Shown here piece after piece: positions 24,040 through 35,139 of a stretch of 64,000 nucleotides of DNA. The translations under genes and the position numbers were made by a program. The stretch comes from Lyophyllum atratum. Taxonomy: Eukaryota; Basidiomycota; Agaricomycetes; Agaricales; Lyophyllaceae. The DNA is taken from assembly GCA_014905825.1 (NCBI GenBank), contig JACGCN010000008.1, forward strand, positions 1,054,001 to 1,118,000, given 5' to 3'. The notes under the pieces were generated by a model, which worked only from the letters and a program-made list of their open reading frames with translations, did no database searches and had not been told where the DNA came from. How positions within the stretch are numbered: the stretch's first letter is position 1; each line of letters opens with the position of its first letter.

Positions 24040-26869
24040 ATGGCGGAGGCTCAGGCAACCTTCAAGGAAATCCCGGAGATTTTCGAGGTAGATTGCTCTT
24101 ACAATGTCGGTTCAAGCTATGATCAATGCGCGCTCTAGGTTGAACTCGGTGAAGCTCTGACTGCTCGGACGGAGAGTCTATGTATGTCACCATTACTCCC
24201 ATAGACCTGGACACTCACATGGTCTACGCGCTCGTGTAGCGACTTTCAGGGAACTCGGACCTCCAGATCTATGTCACGTCGTGAAAAACACCGGTCGTAG
24301 TGGTCAGCGCGATGTGAGTGAATACGATCACGAACTCGTCATCGCGGTCTTAACCATTTGCCCAGCTTGGCTCGTATCACTACATCTCTGGCGTCGATGC
24401 TTCATCATCAGCTTCCTTAGCCGCTTATATAAACTCCCTCACATACGCAATCGAAGACAACTCGGCCTGGTTTTCCAAGAACGCCGCCTGGAAAGTGCGG
24501 AACGGGTGCTACTGGTGAGTCTCGCCGCGTATCTTCCGGGACGTGTTAGCTGCTAATGCAGGGTGCGACAGCTGCTTCAATGCCTTTTCTCGGGTGGATA
24601 TTCGCGTGGATGTGAAGATACCTGGGGGTGTGAATGCGTATGTGATTGATCTGCGAGGGGAAAGGTGTGCCGTCGTCAGTTACTGTCTGTGAAGGCCGAT
24701 GCTAATTTGCGCTAGGCATGAAGCAACCGCGGAAATGTGGCAAGAAGCCTATATTTCAGCGATTCTACGAGCAATTCTATATTCCGACGACCCCACTTAC
24801 TCTCTCGAGGCATACCGTAAACTCGATCCCATAACCTCCCCAGAAGGCGAAATACGGTTTCTGCAAGGTGCAGAAGCGCTCTTCCTCAAAGGTATCTTCC
24901 GAGCGCTAGATTAATCCCGTTCCTTGAGTGTTAATCCTGGTTTAGGCTGGCAGGTTGGCTCGGACCCAGAGATTCAAGTCGCGACTGTTGTTTCAAATCA
25001 TTTGACGGCGGGGATCCTTAAGTACTTTGGAGAGAGCGGCCGGTATCAGCAAGCTGCCAATCTTTTTGAAAAGCTGACAGCTCGGGAACCGGAGATAGCG
25101 TCCCTCCTGGCTAAAAGCTATATTGGAATGAGTGCGTGTTTCTTGACAACTTCTCGTGTCGCATGCATTGCTGAGCACCTATCCGTTAGATGAAGAAGTT
25201 AAAGCAGTGCAGATCATGGCCTCAGCAATGAAACAAACTCCTCAATCCTACACACTTCTCCACGTTCAATGCGACTTCTTACGATCGAAAGGCAAATTCG
25301 AATGGGCTCTGAAATTGGCGCGACAGGCTGTCAACTGTGCACCAAGCGAGTTTGTGACCTGGGAGAAGCTAACGGAACTGTATATGGACCTTGGGCAATT
25401 CGAATCGGTGCGGGACCTTCACATTGTCAATTCTCCGATATCTAATTGCGGAACAGGCTCTTTTAACACTCAATTCATGCCCCATGTTTACTTTCAATGG
25501 CCGGGATGCTCATCGAGCTCTGACTGCTGCAAAAGTCAATCTACCTTTCAGTCGCTCCATCGGAGAAATCCTCCCTGACCGGCAAAGGACAGAGGACGAT
25601 GAGGTATGTGTCACTCCTTCCCTGCTCTATATTTCTTACCTGCTTTCTAGGCTGATCCCGCCCTCCAACGGCTACCCTCACCTGGACTCCGTGGTACATG
25701 GGCAAGGGCGTACTCACTCCTTACCCGTCTCGTATCGCAGATCGGCTGGGACGAGCTCCTCAAGACACGGAGCAGCGTGTTCGTCATGGAGGAAGAGTAC
25801 AGAATGCAGAAAGCCCAAGGCGATTTTAACCAAGTCCCTGCCACCCCTAACGGTGATGCTGGGAACGAAGAAGTGGATGCTGGGCGGGTGGTCATCCATG
25901 AGGATGGCACAGTGGCTTCGATCTCAAGCCCCGATGACAAGTCCTCCACGCGGGGGATGATGTCGACAAAATCTTCCATGGACGCATCAGCGAATGGCTC
26001 AACATTGGATGCAGCCATCCCCATGATACGAGTATCCACAGAATCCGACCGTGAACGAGAAGAGGAGCAAGACATCTCCAGAGCGGTCACCCCCAAAATC
26101 AAAGTCAACGGGGAGGCTGATATAGAGAGCGGCGTCGAACCCTTAGAAAAGCCAGTTCAGGCTGCTGCAGGGGAGGGGGAGCAAGTGGAGGGAGAACCCT
26201 CCTCTCCCTCAACACAGGAACCATTCTCGTTTAGCAACAAACGCCTATGTGAGCGCTGGCTGGACAACTTGTTCATGGTCCTCTATGAGGCAAGTTCTAT
26301 CGCAAGTGCACCGTGCCATCTGTCACTGAACTGGAGTCGCCATCTAGGATTTACGCGTGTGGACAATTTTCCGGGCTGAGGTTGCCCATTTCAAGACACA
26401 ACACGTTGCATACCGGAAGACGGGTCTGGAGTGGGAGATTCTTGGTGATTTGGGGCTGCGGTTGCATCACAAGGAGGAAGCCAAAGAGGCGTACCAGCGC
26501 TGTCTCGATAGCCCGCGATATTCGGCGAAGCCGTGGTTGAAGCTAATGGAGATGTACGCCGACGAAGGCGACATCCAACGTTCAATTCAGACTGCCATCA
26601 GGGTGGCGGCATACCAATATGCGGAGTATACTGAGATGTCTGTAAGTAATTTTACGTCTGTCGATCCCTATCGATTCCCATGCATGACGCCACCTCCTCA
26701 GTTCCCTACGCAAATTGCTCGAAGCTTTTTCAAACTCGGACAGATCCACGGCCATGCGAAGATTTCATTTACGTTGATCAGCATGGGGCTTCCAGACCCT
26801 ATCCTCAAAATTATGGACAGTTATCTTCAATATGGGAAGGTTTTCAAGATCGAAGGATACGATTTCTGA
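24040..26869 (+). CDS. ChAPs-family exomer adaptor (Bch1/Bud7/Chs6-like)
   Basis: The start at 24040 gives MAEAQATFKEIPEIFEVELG. Exons continue through FRELGPPDLCHVVKNTGRSG, then YHYISGVDASSSASLAAYIN and CFNAFSRVDIRVDVKIPGGV, a signature of Chs5-Arf1-binding proteins. The middle is made of TPR-like helices (YQQAANLFEKLTAREPEIAS; FEWALKLARQAVNCAPSEFV). An acidic, Ser-rich insertion of about 130 residues (25860-26230) precedes the C-terminal TPRs (HHKEEAKEAYQRCLDSPRYS). In yeast the exomer coat moves chitin synthase and other cargo from the trans-Golgi to the plasma membrane. One join uses the acceptor GCGACAG after GTGAGT, giving NGCYCCFNAF. The gene appears intact, ending KIEGYDF. Confidence 0.88.
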
Positions 26870-27665
26870 TTTCTTTTCATATTCATACCCCGCTTGTAAA
26901 TACATTATTCGTTCCCCTTACCATGACTTCGTCTTTCAAATCATGTTTAGCCCTATTATCCTTATTTGACACTCTTGAATCTTTGCAGGGTGTCGGATCC
27001 TCTAGCTCCTACTGTTCAGTTCCCATGGGGAAGTTTATGTTCCATGCATTGCGTTGTGCGACCAATTGTTGCAATCGTTATTGTTTTCTGACATCTAACA
27101 CGATGATCTATCGATCATCACCATTAATATTGCAGGCCCTCCTGCCTCGAGGACCGTCGGCGAACGGTGAAGGCTTCTTACTATTCATCCCTGCGCGCAC
27201 GATGGAACTACCCTCTCTCGAATTGGATGGATCTTGTACTTAGGTCCAAGTACTTAGATCATCTTGCGCTCCAATCTACCGCTGACAAAGATTTCGACAG
27301 CCCTCGACGACATCACTCTATGTAAGGGCACTGACGTTCATATGCCGGACCCTGGCCGCTTCGTGAACCCCGCATCTCCGATGCAGGGAAGGAGAAAAAG
27401 TTATGAACAGAACTCAAAACTGAATGTTGAGTCACCTCCGAGGTGAGACGAGCTTGCTCCACCTTGCGTGGTAACAGGGCGGCCAGGGCCGTTCTACCAC
27501 GGTTGATAAACATTTAAAATGCGGGCTCACCAAGGAGGCTGATGAACTTCATCGTCAACGCTCTTTCCCAATTCAACGGACCATCTACTACACCCTGTGG
27601 GTGAGCAATTCTTCTCTTCGCGTATGACCTTACCAACCAACATAATATCCTCAGAATAATAAATC
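26870..27665. other. Intergenic, nothing recognised
   Basis: The 3' flank of the exomer adaptor and the promoter of the F-box-like gene share about 800 bases. The frame at 26680-27243 overlaps the adaptor's last exon and then runs on through A/T-rich sequence with no domain. Confidence 0.45.
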
Positions 27666-28897
27666 ATGATACCAACCTTACCTCGCGAAACGCTGGACGT
27701 GATCCTGGACGAGCTTCACAATGACCCGAAAACCTTGGCAGCCTGCAGCCTGGCGTCGTCGATATTCACTGCCTCCGCTCGCCGCCATCTTTTTTCCGAG
27801 ATAGTTTTGGAATGCTCAAGGATCTGCGCATTCTTGAAGCTCTTGGACGTGGCATGTTGCACCATTCCTTCAGCCATCGCACGCGTTATCATTCGCGAGA
27901 AGCGGACACGGCACGTTTCAACAGGTCCAAAAGCCTACTACACCCCAACAGATGGCCCCCGTCTCATTGCCCGATTGCAAGGAGTACGATACATTAAGTT
28001 CCAAGACGTTTCACTTGGGAACATTCCCCCGCCATTCTGGGACTTGCTCCAAGGTCTCGAAGGAGTCAAGGAGCTGGAGATCCATCAGATGTCGTTCGAG
28101 ACCCCGGTACATTTCTTCCGTTACATTTGCACCCTTCCAGCACTTGAAGCTTTATCGATATCGAAGTCTTCTATAGACGTGGCGGCCTTGGAGATGGCCT
28201 CACTGCGTCCGAAGGTGCCATTTTGCATCCCCTTCCTGGACGTTGGAAAACTATCCCCTGGTTTATTGGACTGGTTCCTCGCGCAGGACCCTATTCCCCC
28301 GGTCCATACCTTTCGCATGAAGCTTGGCGCGGAATCACCGACTTCTACGTTACGTCAGTTTTCAAAGGCGATGGGTCCATCCATACAGAATCTGCTGATC
28401 ACCCTGCCTTCCGACCTCCCAGCATGTGCGTCTGTTTCTATCCTGACTCTATAGTGACACGACTAACTGCTATGACAGATTATGGGGGTCCACCCGTCGT
28501 CGACTTCGGCTCCTTCAGCAATGTTCGCTCCGTCCATCTCGAGGGTTACCTCCGACTCGGACAGCAGCCAGAGTCCCGCCATTTTGAGAATGTGATGCGG
28601 ACCATCTTCGCGCAGATCTCTTCGCCAATCCTCAAAAAGGTCTCGCTTCTGGTCTCGCTTAGCATTGATGAAACCTTGCTATTCTTTGGCTCCCCGGATC
28701 ATCTACTATTGGACATCTTTAGCTGGGGTGCACTACCCGAGATCATGAAGAGTCAACGCGAAAATAGGCTGGAAGAATTCCACCTGGTCATCAGGGGTCT
28801 TCCATCGTATCACTGGCGGTATGCGGAGCAATCTTTGAAGACAGGGCCGTTCGCTTTCTTCGCTGAGAGAGGCATATTTTCGGTTGAATTTCGTTGA
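27666..28897 (+). CDS. F-box-like protein with C-terminal LRR-type region
   Basis: Two exons give about 390 residues. The opening MIPTLPRETLDVILDELHND, then PKTLAACSLASSIFTASARR, is the F-box-like helix bundle common in Agaricomycetes. Hydrophobic beta/alpha repeats follow (LQGLEGVKELEIHQMSFETP; FSNVRSVHLEGYLRLGQQPE). A GTGCGT..GACAG intron joins PSDLPAY to YGGPPVVDFG. Such proteins are candidate substrate receptors of SCF ubiquitin ligases, with large lineage-specific expansions; the target is unknown. Stop at 28895-28897. Confidence 0.85.
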
Positions 28898-29414
28898 CTA
28901 CGACATCATGTATGACGGTGAGCAAACACATGGACAGCCTTATACTTGAGACTAAGATTGTGCAGGAGTTCACATGCTCTCGATCGTCGCCTGTCAGAAT
29001 CTCACACCAATGAGATGGCTCGAATTTCGATTCTCATAATATCTAACACATGCAGGCTGATACCCTGTGTGCATATTCCGATGTTATCCCTCCTCGACTT
29101 CCTGATGTTGGCCGTCCTACCACTTTGCTTATATTTTTTTTCATCTACTAGAACGATTTACTTACCTTCAGTCCACTTACGGCGTAATATACAGTACTTA
29201 ATTGCCCTTGTTTTCAAAGTAGTAGACGTCAAAAGTCTTAATGTGTTGGCTTTCATTGGATCAGTGCCGACAGGTCGGCTCTCGGACTCTGTAACGTAAA
29301 TGACTTGCGGTTCACGATATTCCACGTAAAAATCCAGCCTTGTGAAATCAACCATCTCAGTTGCCGTCTCAGTTGCTTCTGGTTTGTCTGTTCTTTCCCC
29401 TCTATTTGTCCTAG
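28898..29414. other. Intergenic, nothing recognised
   Basis: No coding exon recognised; an open frame at 28946-29299 is hydrophobic by chance and has no domain. The right end is the promoter and leader of the coiled-coil gene. Confidence 0.4.
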
Positions 29415-30735
29415 ATGTCTTTCTCTCCGCCAATTCGTCGTCTTTCTGCTACCAGCGCAAGCAGCAAGGAAGATCTCATCAATGCCTATGAAGCCGAAGA
29501 GGAGCGTATCATCAATGTCTTGTCCCGCAAGTTGGAACAGGTGCGCGCTGCAGCACTCTTATATGACCTATTCCGTCTCTTACCCATGACTACTAGTTAC
29601 GCGAGGAGAAAATCGACTTGGAGAATGCGCTCGAGGCGGAGTCGGAGTCTCACGTCAATAGGATGGCTCGCGAGCTCACGGCTTTGCGTTTAGCTCAGCA
29701 GGGTGGAACCTCCAACAGTAGCTTGAGCGCATCGCCGGAGACTGGGATCGGCTTCCGTTCCTTCATGTCAGGGGGAAACCGAGGTGACCCCAGTGCTGAG
29801 ACCATGCTGGAAGCTATGCGGCGAGAGAACGAGCATCTGAGGAATAAACTCGTGGAGACGGAGAGGGATTATATTCGAATAACGAGACTCAACGAAGTTT
29901 ATAGGGAAGAGCTCATCGATCACAGGAGACGTGTAGCTATTTCCATGCGTGCTCATATCCCCGCCACACTCTAATGGACTTTTGACAGCTGGGGTTGTCC
30001 GTTGACAACTTGATAGGCCTATCCTCAACCGATCCCTACTCCCAACATACGCATAGGAGGAGGTCATCCCCAGTATCATATTCTAATTCATCATCTCCAG
30101 CGACATCAGTGATGTACGCGTCGACACAAGGTGCTCGACCAAGCCACGGCGTGCCGATCCCACGACCTCCGTCACAGATTCACCGACCCGTGCATCAAGG
30201 CTCCGAAGGGAACACACCGCTCTCACACTCCCCGTCGTCGTCCGAGTCGCCGTTCCTATTCTCCCCCGTAACGAACCCGACAAGCCTCATCAGCCCCTCT
30301 ACAAATATAACGAGTGCCCCTTCATCATATTCGTTCAACTCTAATCAAAGCATGTCCTTTACCGCCCCTCGTACACTCTCTTATCCTTCTGTACCACCGC
30401 CATCGCTTTCTTCGTCATTCGGATCGCCGACAGTGTCATGTCATATGACGTATGGAGAACACTCCCCCGCTGAGCCGTCCAGTCGGCGAAACTCAGGCAC
30501 CCGGAGGGGCGCCGATTGGCGGACTACGGAGTCAGGTATCCGGGGGATCAGCGACAATAACAGCCGAAGGAACAGTGTGGAGAGGGGAGCCAGAGTGGCG
30601 GAAACTGGAACGCTGATACCACGTAGCCGAACGGACAGTTACAGCCTTCCTCCGACGACTGAAACGCCCGACAACCTTGACATCAATGCCAACGCTGTTG
30701 ACGCAAAGGTTCCCGAATCGGAGTCGAAGTTATAG
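29415..30735 (+). CDS. CCDC6-like (DUF2046) coiled-coil protein
   Basis: Three exons give about 400 residues. The N-terminal half is a heptad-rich coiled coil: EDLINAYEAEEERIINVLSR, LREEKIDLENALEAESESHV and then LRNKLVETERDYIRITRLNE, YREELIDHRRRLGLSVDNLI. This matches the conserved CCDC6 core. The C-terminal half is Ser/Pro-rich, low complexity, and probably disordered (SHSPSSSESPFLFSPVTNPT), with several R-R-N-S sites suitable for basophilic kinases. Function in fungi is not established. Splices are GTGCGC..CTACTAG and GTAGCT..TTTGACAG. The protein ends VPESESKL. Confidence 0.8.
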
Positions 30736-31057
30736 CCAGCTGAACTTTTCATTGTCTGATTTTGGGAAGAGAAAAAACTTACTGTATAACAATAATAGCT
30801 AGAGTACAATAGTACGTAGTCATCTCCCTCCATTGTTTTGCTTGTGAACGTCGAGAGCGGGGACTCGTAATAGTAATACGTTACCGTCGTTACGTATGGG
30901 CCCATGAGGCGGGAGCGCGTGGGCCCGCCAAATCCCGACGAATGCTGTGCCAGGACCCCGGAAGTACCAAGTTCCCAGGGCTTGCCTCCCTCCCATTGTT
31001 GTACGGAAGCGGACGCGTGATGACTCGTTGTGATCCCGCCCTATAAGAAACACCACG
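30736..31057. promoter_or_regulatory. Upstream region of the small heat shock gene
   Basis: TATAAG lies at 31042-31047, only 11 bases before the first ATG (31058) and 38 before the second (31085). GGAAGTACCAAGTTCC near 30958 contains GAA and TTC boxes, but not at heat-shock-element spacing. Confidence 0.4.
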
Positions 31058-32282
31058 ATGAACCACCTTGATCTGTATTTCTCCATGTCGTATCCCTACG
31101 GCCAATATCCAGGTGAAATTTTTTCTAACCCAGCAACACCACTCACTTTTCCAACCTGGGAGACGATGGAGAATGAGGAAGCACAACAAGCGCAACAGCA
31201 ACACCACACCCAACAGATACAGCCGCCACAACAGCCGTCTGACCTTCCTTCCCCAACGGGACCGCCGCCGCATACACCACTGCAACACCAAACGATACAA
31301 CTTGAAGAACCTTCACACCTTGTGCCATCTCAACCACGCCCTGTGTATGACGATGCCCCAATTCGACTTCACCATGTGCATCAGAGACCTGAAAGGCAGC
31401 GAGAAAGTTTGAGGGATTCCGAATCACAGCTCCTGCACGTTGAGACCTCGCGTTCGGGTGCGCCATCGACGTCCACAACAGGCCCCGTCAGGCAGCCACG
31501 CTCCGCGCGCCACCAACAGCAACAACTTCACCCATACCGGCGACCATCAAGCGCAGTGAGTGCGGCGCCTCCGTCACGCCAACAGCCGCTCCTCAGATTC
31601 GCAAGTGTGCAGCCGTCGTCGTCTTCGATGCCTTCTCCTGCGGTACCGTCGCCGGCTATGCCATCTCCAGCCAGTGCAACAAGCCGGCTTGCAAGTTTTG
31701 GTTCCGGAATCGGGTACGTTGTCCTTGCCGTCCACGGGCCTTATTTGCGAAATGCTCCTCTTCTAGATCGCCAGTGGACACTCTACTCGCTCCAACAGCG
31801 AGACACGAGGCAAGATATGAAACGAGGCGCCTGTACCTCCTTCGAACGGATTCGTACTATGACCCGGAGAGTAAGAGGCTTGTTACCATGCTCGAAGTCC
31901 CTGGTGTGAAGAAAGCCGACGTGAGAGTGACGCTCTCGACGTGCCCCTGGAACCGCGTGAGGCAGATCACTGTGTCTGGCACGTCAAGACCAGTGTTTCC
32001 CCCTGCTTTAGCTTCTGAGTCCGCGGACGGGGGGCCTGAGCTTACCATAAGAGAGCGGAAATTTGGCGAGTTTGCAAGAACGTTTGCTGTTCCGTCCGAT
32101 ACCAATGTGCGCCTTTCACCTGGCGCGCCTCCGGGTTTGTCTTTTTGATCGTGTTCTCTTTTTTTTTCCCTGTTCGTCAGCGCGAAGACATCGAGGCGTC
32201 TATGGAAGATGGCATTCTTACGATAAAAGTGCCTTGTGGGATGCCAGTGCATCCCAATCCTGAAGATATACCCATCACATGA
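31058..32282 (+). CDS. Small heat shock protein (Hsp20/alpha-crystallin) with long Gln/Pro-rich head
   Basis: Three exons give about 365 residues. The first about 220 are low complexity, rich in Gln, Pro and Ser (EEAQQAQQQHHTQQIQPPQQ). The C-terminal part is an alpha-crystallin domain: SYYDPESKRLVTMLEVPGVK, ELTIRERKFGEFARTFAVPS and REDIEASMEDGILTIKVPCG, the A-x-x-x-n-G-v-L-like signature strand. Typical fungal Hsp20 proteins are 150-220 residues, so the head is long. Small heat shock proteins hold unfolding clients in an ATP-independent way. The start may be 31058 or 31085 (MSYPYGQYPG); the nearby TATA favours the second. Introns are GTACGT..TTCTAG and GTGCGC..GTCAG. Confidence 0.86.
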
Positions 32283-32974
32283 GTTGAGTCTCGCGATGCT
32301 TCCTCAAGATCACCCTCCTCAAGATCACCCTCCTCAAGATTCCACCCCAAGTCCAACGACTCTAGAAGCGTATACAACAAAATCTCTTGACACTATTAGT
32401 TTCTGTGCATTAGCTCCTTGACCACGACTCACCTGTATATTTGTTTCCAGTAGCCCCACCCCGCCACTGTATCTAGCATTCCTCACCACCCCACTCCTCA
32501 TTTTTACTTCTCATTTATTTGGTAGACCCAGCGTACCCTTGGACTCCCTCCCTCTAGCAGACACCTCCACACCCGACTCCAGCGGATATCCATAGGGGTT
32601 CCGTCTCTGCACATATACCTTGTTATTGAACATTATAATCGTACCTTGATCTCCATAGTAGTTAACCCAATCGACCAGTCTCTCGCTTGATACCCTGCGC
32701 GTCGAGGATAGGGTGCCGGAGCGAGGGCACAATGCATTTGCTCAACGTAACTTCTGGTTCAACAATTTATGACGGATGCGGCATTGTTCCTGACCATGAT
32801 GCCAATTGCGCAGTGACTATTCGGGAACAAACAATGGCACGTGTGGCAATAATGCCACGAAAGAGATCCCATTGCACTGCACATCGCCGACCTCGTCCCT
32901 GGTTCTCCAACTGCCCAACTTTTTCCGGCCTGTAGGCCATTCCCTCCCATCCTTTCTTTCACGAACAACTCGCC
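32283..32974. other. Intergenic with a short tandem repeat
   Basis: The 3' flank of the heat shock gene carries the 15-base repeat listed next. The remainder, up to the Mg transporter start, shows no exon. Confidence 0.45.
32301..32347. repeat. 15-base tandem repeat, about three units
   Basis: TCCTCAAGATCACCC occurs at 32301 and 32316 exactly, and a third partial unit begins at 32331. It starts 19 bases after the heat shock protein stop, so it would lie in the 3' untranslated region. Confidence 0.9.
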
Positions 32975-34604
32975 ATGGTCGATGATAAATACATCGGCCT
33001 TGTTCTAGCCATTTCTGGTTCCGTGCTCATTGGTACCAGCTTCATTATCACCAAAAAGGTGGCAACGGTTCATCTATTTTTCTGTCGCTTTACTCATTTT
33101 TCTTCGCAAGGGTTTAAACGACGCTGCCAAACGCAATGCAGCTTACGGAGCCCAGTCTGCGACGGATGGCTTGGCATATCTGAAGAATCCAATATGGTGG
33201 ACAGGCCTGTCAACTAGTGCGTCTCCTTTCCGTCCTATCACGAAGTTCCCAATTGACATTCCTTTTTCAAAGTGGTTGTTGGAGAAAGTGATTATCGTCA
33301 TTCTGGGACGTTTAAAACGGATCTCTAACCGACATTTACAGTTGCGAATTTTGCCGCTTATGCCTTTGCCCCGCCAATCCTGGTTACGCCTCTGGGAGCC
33401 TTGAGCGTGTTGATCGGGTACGCCTTCATTCCTACCACTCGTATCTCGAAAGGTCATGACCTTCTTAAAACAGTGCTGTTCTCGCCTCGTTCCTTCTACA
33501 CGAAGAACTTGGGCACCTGGGACGCCTCGGATGCACATTATGTCTAATCGGGTCACTCATCATCGTTCTTCACGCCCCGGAGGATAAAGAAGTCGAAACG
33601 GTTGAGGAGTATCTGAGTTATGCCCTACGACCAGGTGCGCCCGCCAAGCTGATGCTGCTCCGGCTATCTAACCCACGATTCAGGTTTTCTGTTGTATGTC
33701 TTTACGGTCCTTGTATTCACCTTGGTCATGGTGTACGCCGTCGCACCCAAATACGGCCGTTCAAATCCCCTCATCTACATCTCCATCTGCTCCCTCGTCG
33801 GCTCTGTATCGGTCATGGCCATTAAAGGCTTCGGTGTCGCGGTCAAGCTAACATTCGGCGGGAAGAACCAATTCTCGCATCCAGACACGTACATTCTGGG
33901 CTTCATTGTGGCACTTTGTATCCTTATCCAAATGAATTACTTCAACAAAGCGTTGGACATCTTCTCGACTAACGTGTACGTGTCTACCTTGCGATTCTCA
34001 CCTCGATTCCGCTCTGACGTTTACATATAGGGTAAACCCGATGTATTTTGTTGGCTTCTCGACAGCCACCGCTACCGCTTCCCTCATTCTCTTCCAAGGA
34101 TTCAACACAACTGGCGCTACAAACACCGTGTCCTTACTTTGCGGATTTGCCGTAACCTTCATGGGTGTCCACCTTCTGAACCTTTCTCGACAGCGAGAAC
34201 CTGCCCTCGGCGAACATTCGACCCTCGAAGGTGGTCTGATGAACCCCCGACTGAGCTTACAAGGCCGCATGTCGCTAGATGGGTGGAACAACGCCGATAC
34301 CCGAATAGGGCCCGCACCCTCGCCACGCGGGCATGGCCGGAGAAGCTCGTTGTACCGCAATCAGTCCTCCACGCTGTTCAACGCGTTTGACGAGCACGAG
34401 GACTCGGAGGCGGTGGGCCTGCAGCGGCTTAGGGAGGAGGACGAGTCTGATGATGAAGACCATGCAGATGAGCGGACGCGCTTGAATAAGACGAGCACGC
34501 CGCCGATGAATGGGAATGGCATACAGAGCGGGTCTCGAAGCCATAGCCACTCACCCATCCCGAGCCGTTCGGCATCGACTGATGTCCGGATAGCGCTGCC
34601 ATGA
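32975..34604 (+). CDS. NIPA-family magnesium transporter (DUF803)
   Basis: The start at 32975 gives MVDDKYIGLVLAISGSVLIG, then TSFIITKK spliced to GLNDAAKRNAAYGAQSATDG and LAYLKNPIWWTGLST, the diagnostic NIPA opening. Eight or nine helices follow (FAPPILVTPLGALSVLIGAV; FLLYVFTVLVFTLVMVYAVA; ALCILIQMNYFNKALDIFST; NTVSLLCGFAVTFMGVHLLN). A polar tail of about 140 residues is Ser- and acid-rich (EEDESDDEDHADERTRLNKT). The family carries Mg2+ across plasma and endosomal membranes in animals; fungal members are little studied. All joins keep frame; stop at 34602-34604. Confidence 0.9.
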
Positions 34605-34761
34605 CATGACTGTTGTCTGTTACAATTATACATACCCCCTCGCGATATGGACATGTTAAAATAGAACTCTCGGTAATTGCTAGATCTGTTGAAAGCGTAC
34701 TGGTTTTCATCCCCAGCAACTAAGTCATGAAGCAAAAACGGTTGTAAGGGGGAGCAAAAGT

Positions 34762-34862
34762 TGGTTCAATCCAGGATCGAACTGGAGACCTTCTGTGACC
34801 GAGGTTAACCCAACGGAGTCCCAACTGTGAGACAGAAATCATAACCACTAGACCATTGAACC
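34762..34862 (-). tRNA. tRNA-Val(CAC) with intron, copy 1
   Basis: The acceptor stem GGTTCAA pairs with TTGAACC, with discriminator A at 34762. The anticodon stem TCTGT pairs with ACAGA around loop C-T-CAC-A, giving Val (CAC). A 28-base intron follows A37 at the canonical site. The T arm is TCCAG-TTCGATC-CTGGA. A TTTT run lies just 3' on the minus strand (Pol III stop). A near-identical second copy lies 175 bases to the right, same strand. Confidence 0.88.
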
Positions 34863-35037
34863 GTTGATGTTTGTTAGTTGTCAGAGAAACCCATCCCACT
34901 TGCGTACATAATACCCCCCCTTTCCAGCTACCATAAACAGGCAGAGACTGGGTGCGGCAGGCAAGGAAAAATACTGAAAGAGGTCGAACTTCAAAGTGTG
35001 CAAGACTCCACGTTTTGGACTGAAAAGAAGCAAAAAT

Positions 35038-35139
35038 TGGTTCAATCCAGGATCGAACTGGAGACCTTCTGTGACCGTAGGGCAACCTAACGGAGTCCCA
35101 GCTGTGAGACAGAAATCATAACCACTAGACCATTGAACC
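35038..35139 (-). tRNA. tRNA-Val(CAC) with intron, copy 2
   Basis: The mature sequence appears identical to copy 1 (same acceptor, D arm, CAC anticodon, T arm). The intron is one base longer and differs at several positions in its right half, while its first part is nearly the same. A TTTTT run follows on the minus strand. The pair is a tandem duplication with selection on the mature tRNA. Confidence 0.88.

Noticed and set aside
30950..30980. Possible heat-shock element upstream of the Hsp20 gene
   Set aside because: GAA and TTC boxes are present but the spacing does not fit alternating nGAAn units, so it was not called.
32177..32380. Minus-strand frame with a repeated Glu-Glu-Gly-Asp-Leu pattern
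   Set aside because: It is the 15-base tandem repeat read backwards in the Hsp20 3' flank; no gene evidence.
34720..35090. Open frames over the tRNA pair (34720-35085 minus, 34878-35090 plus)
   Set aside because: The repeated peptide in them is the translation of the two tRNA genes.
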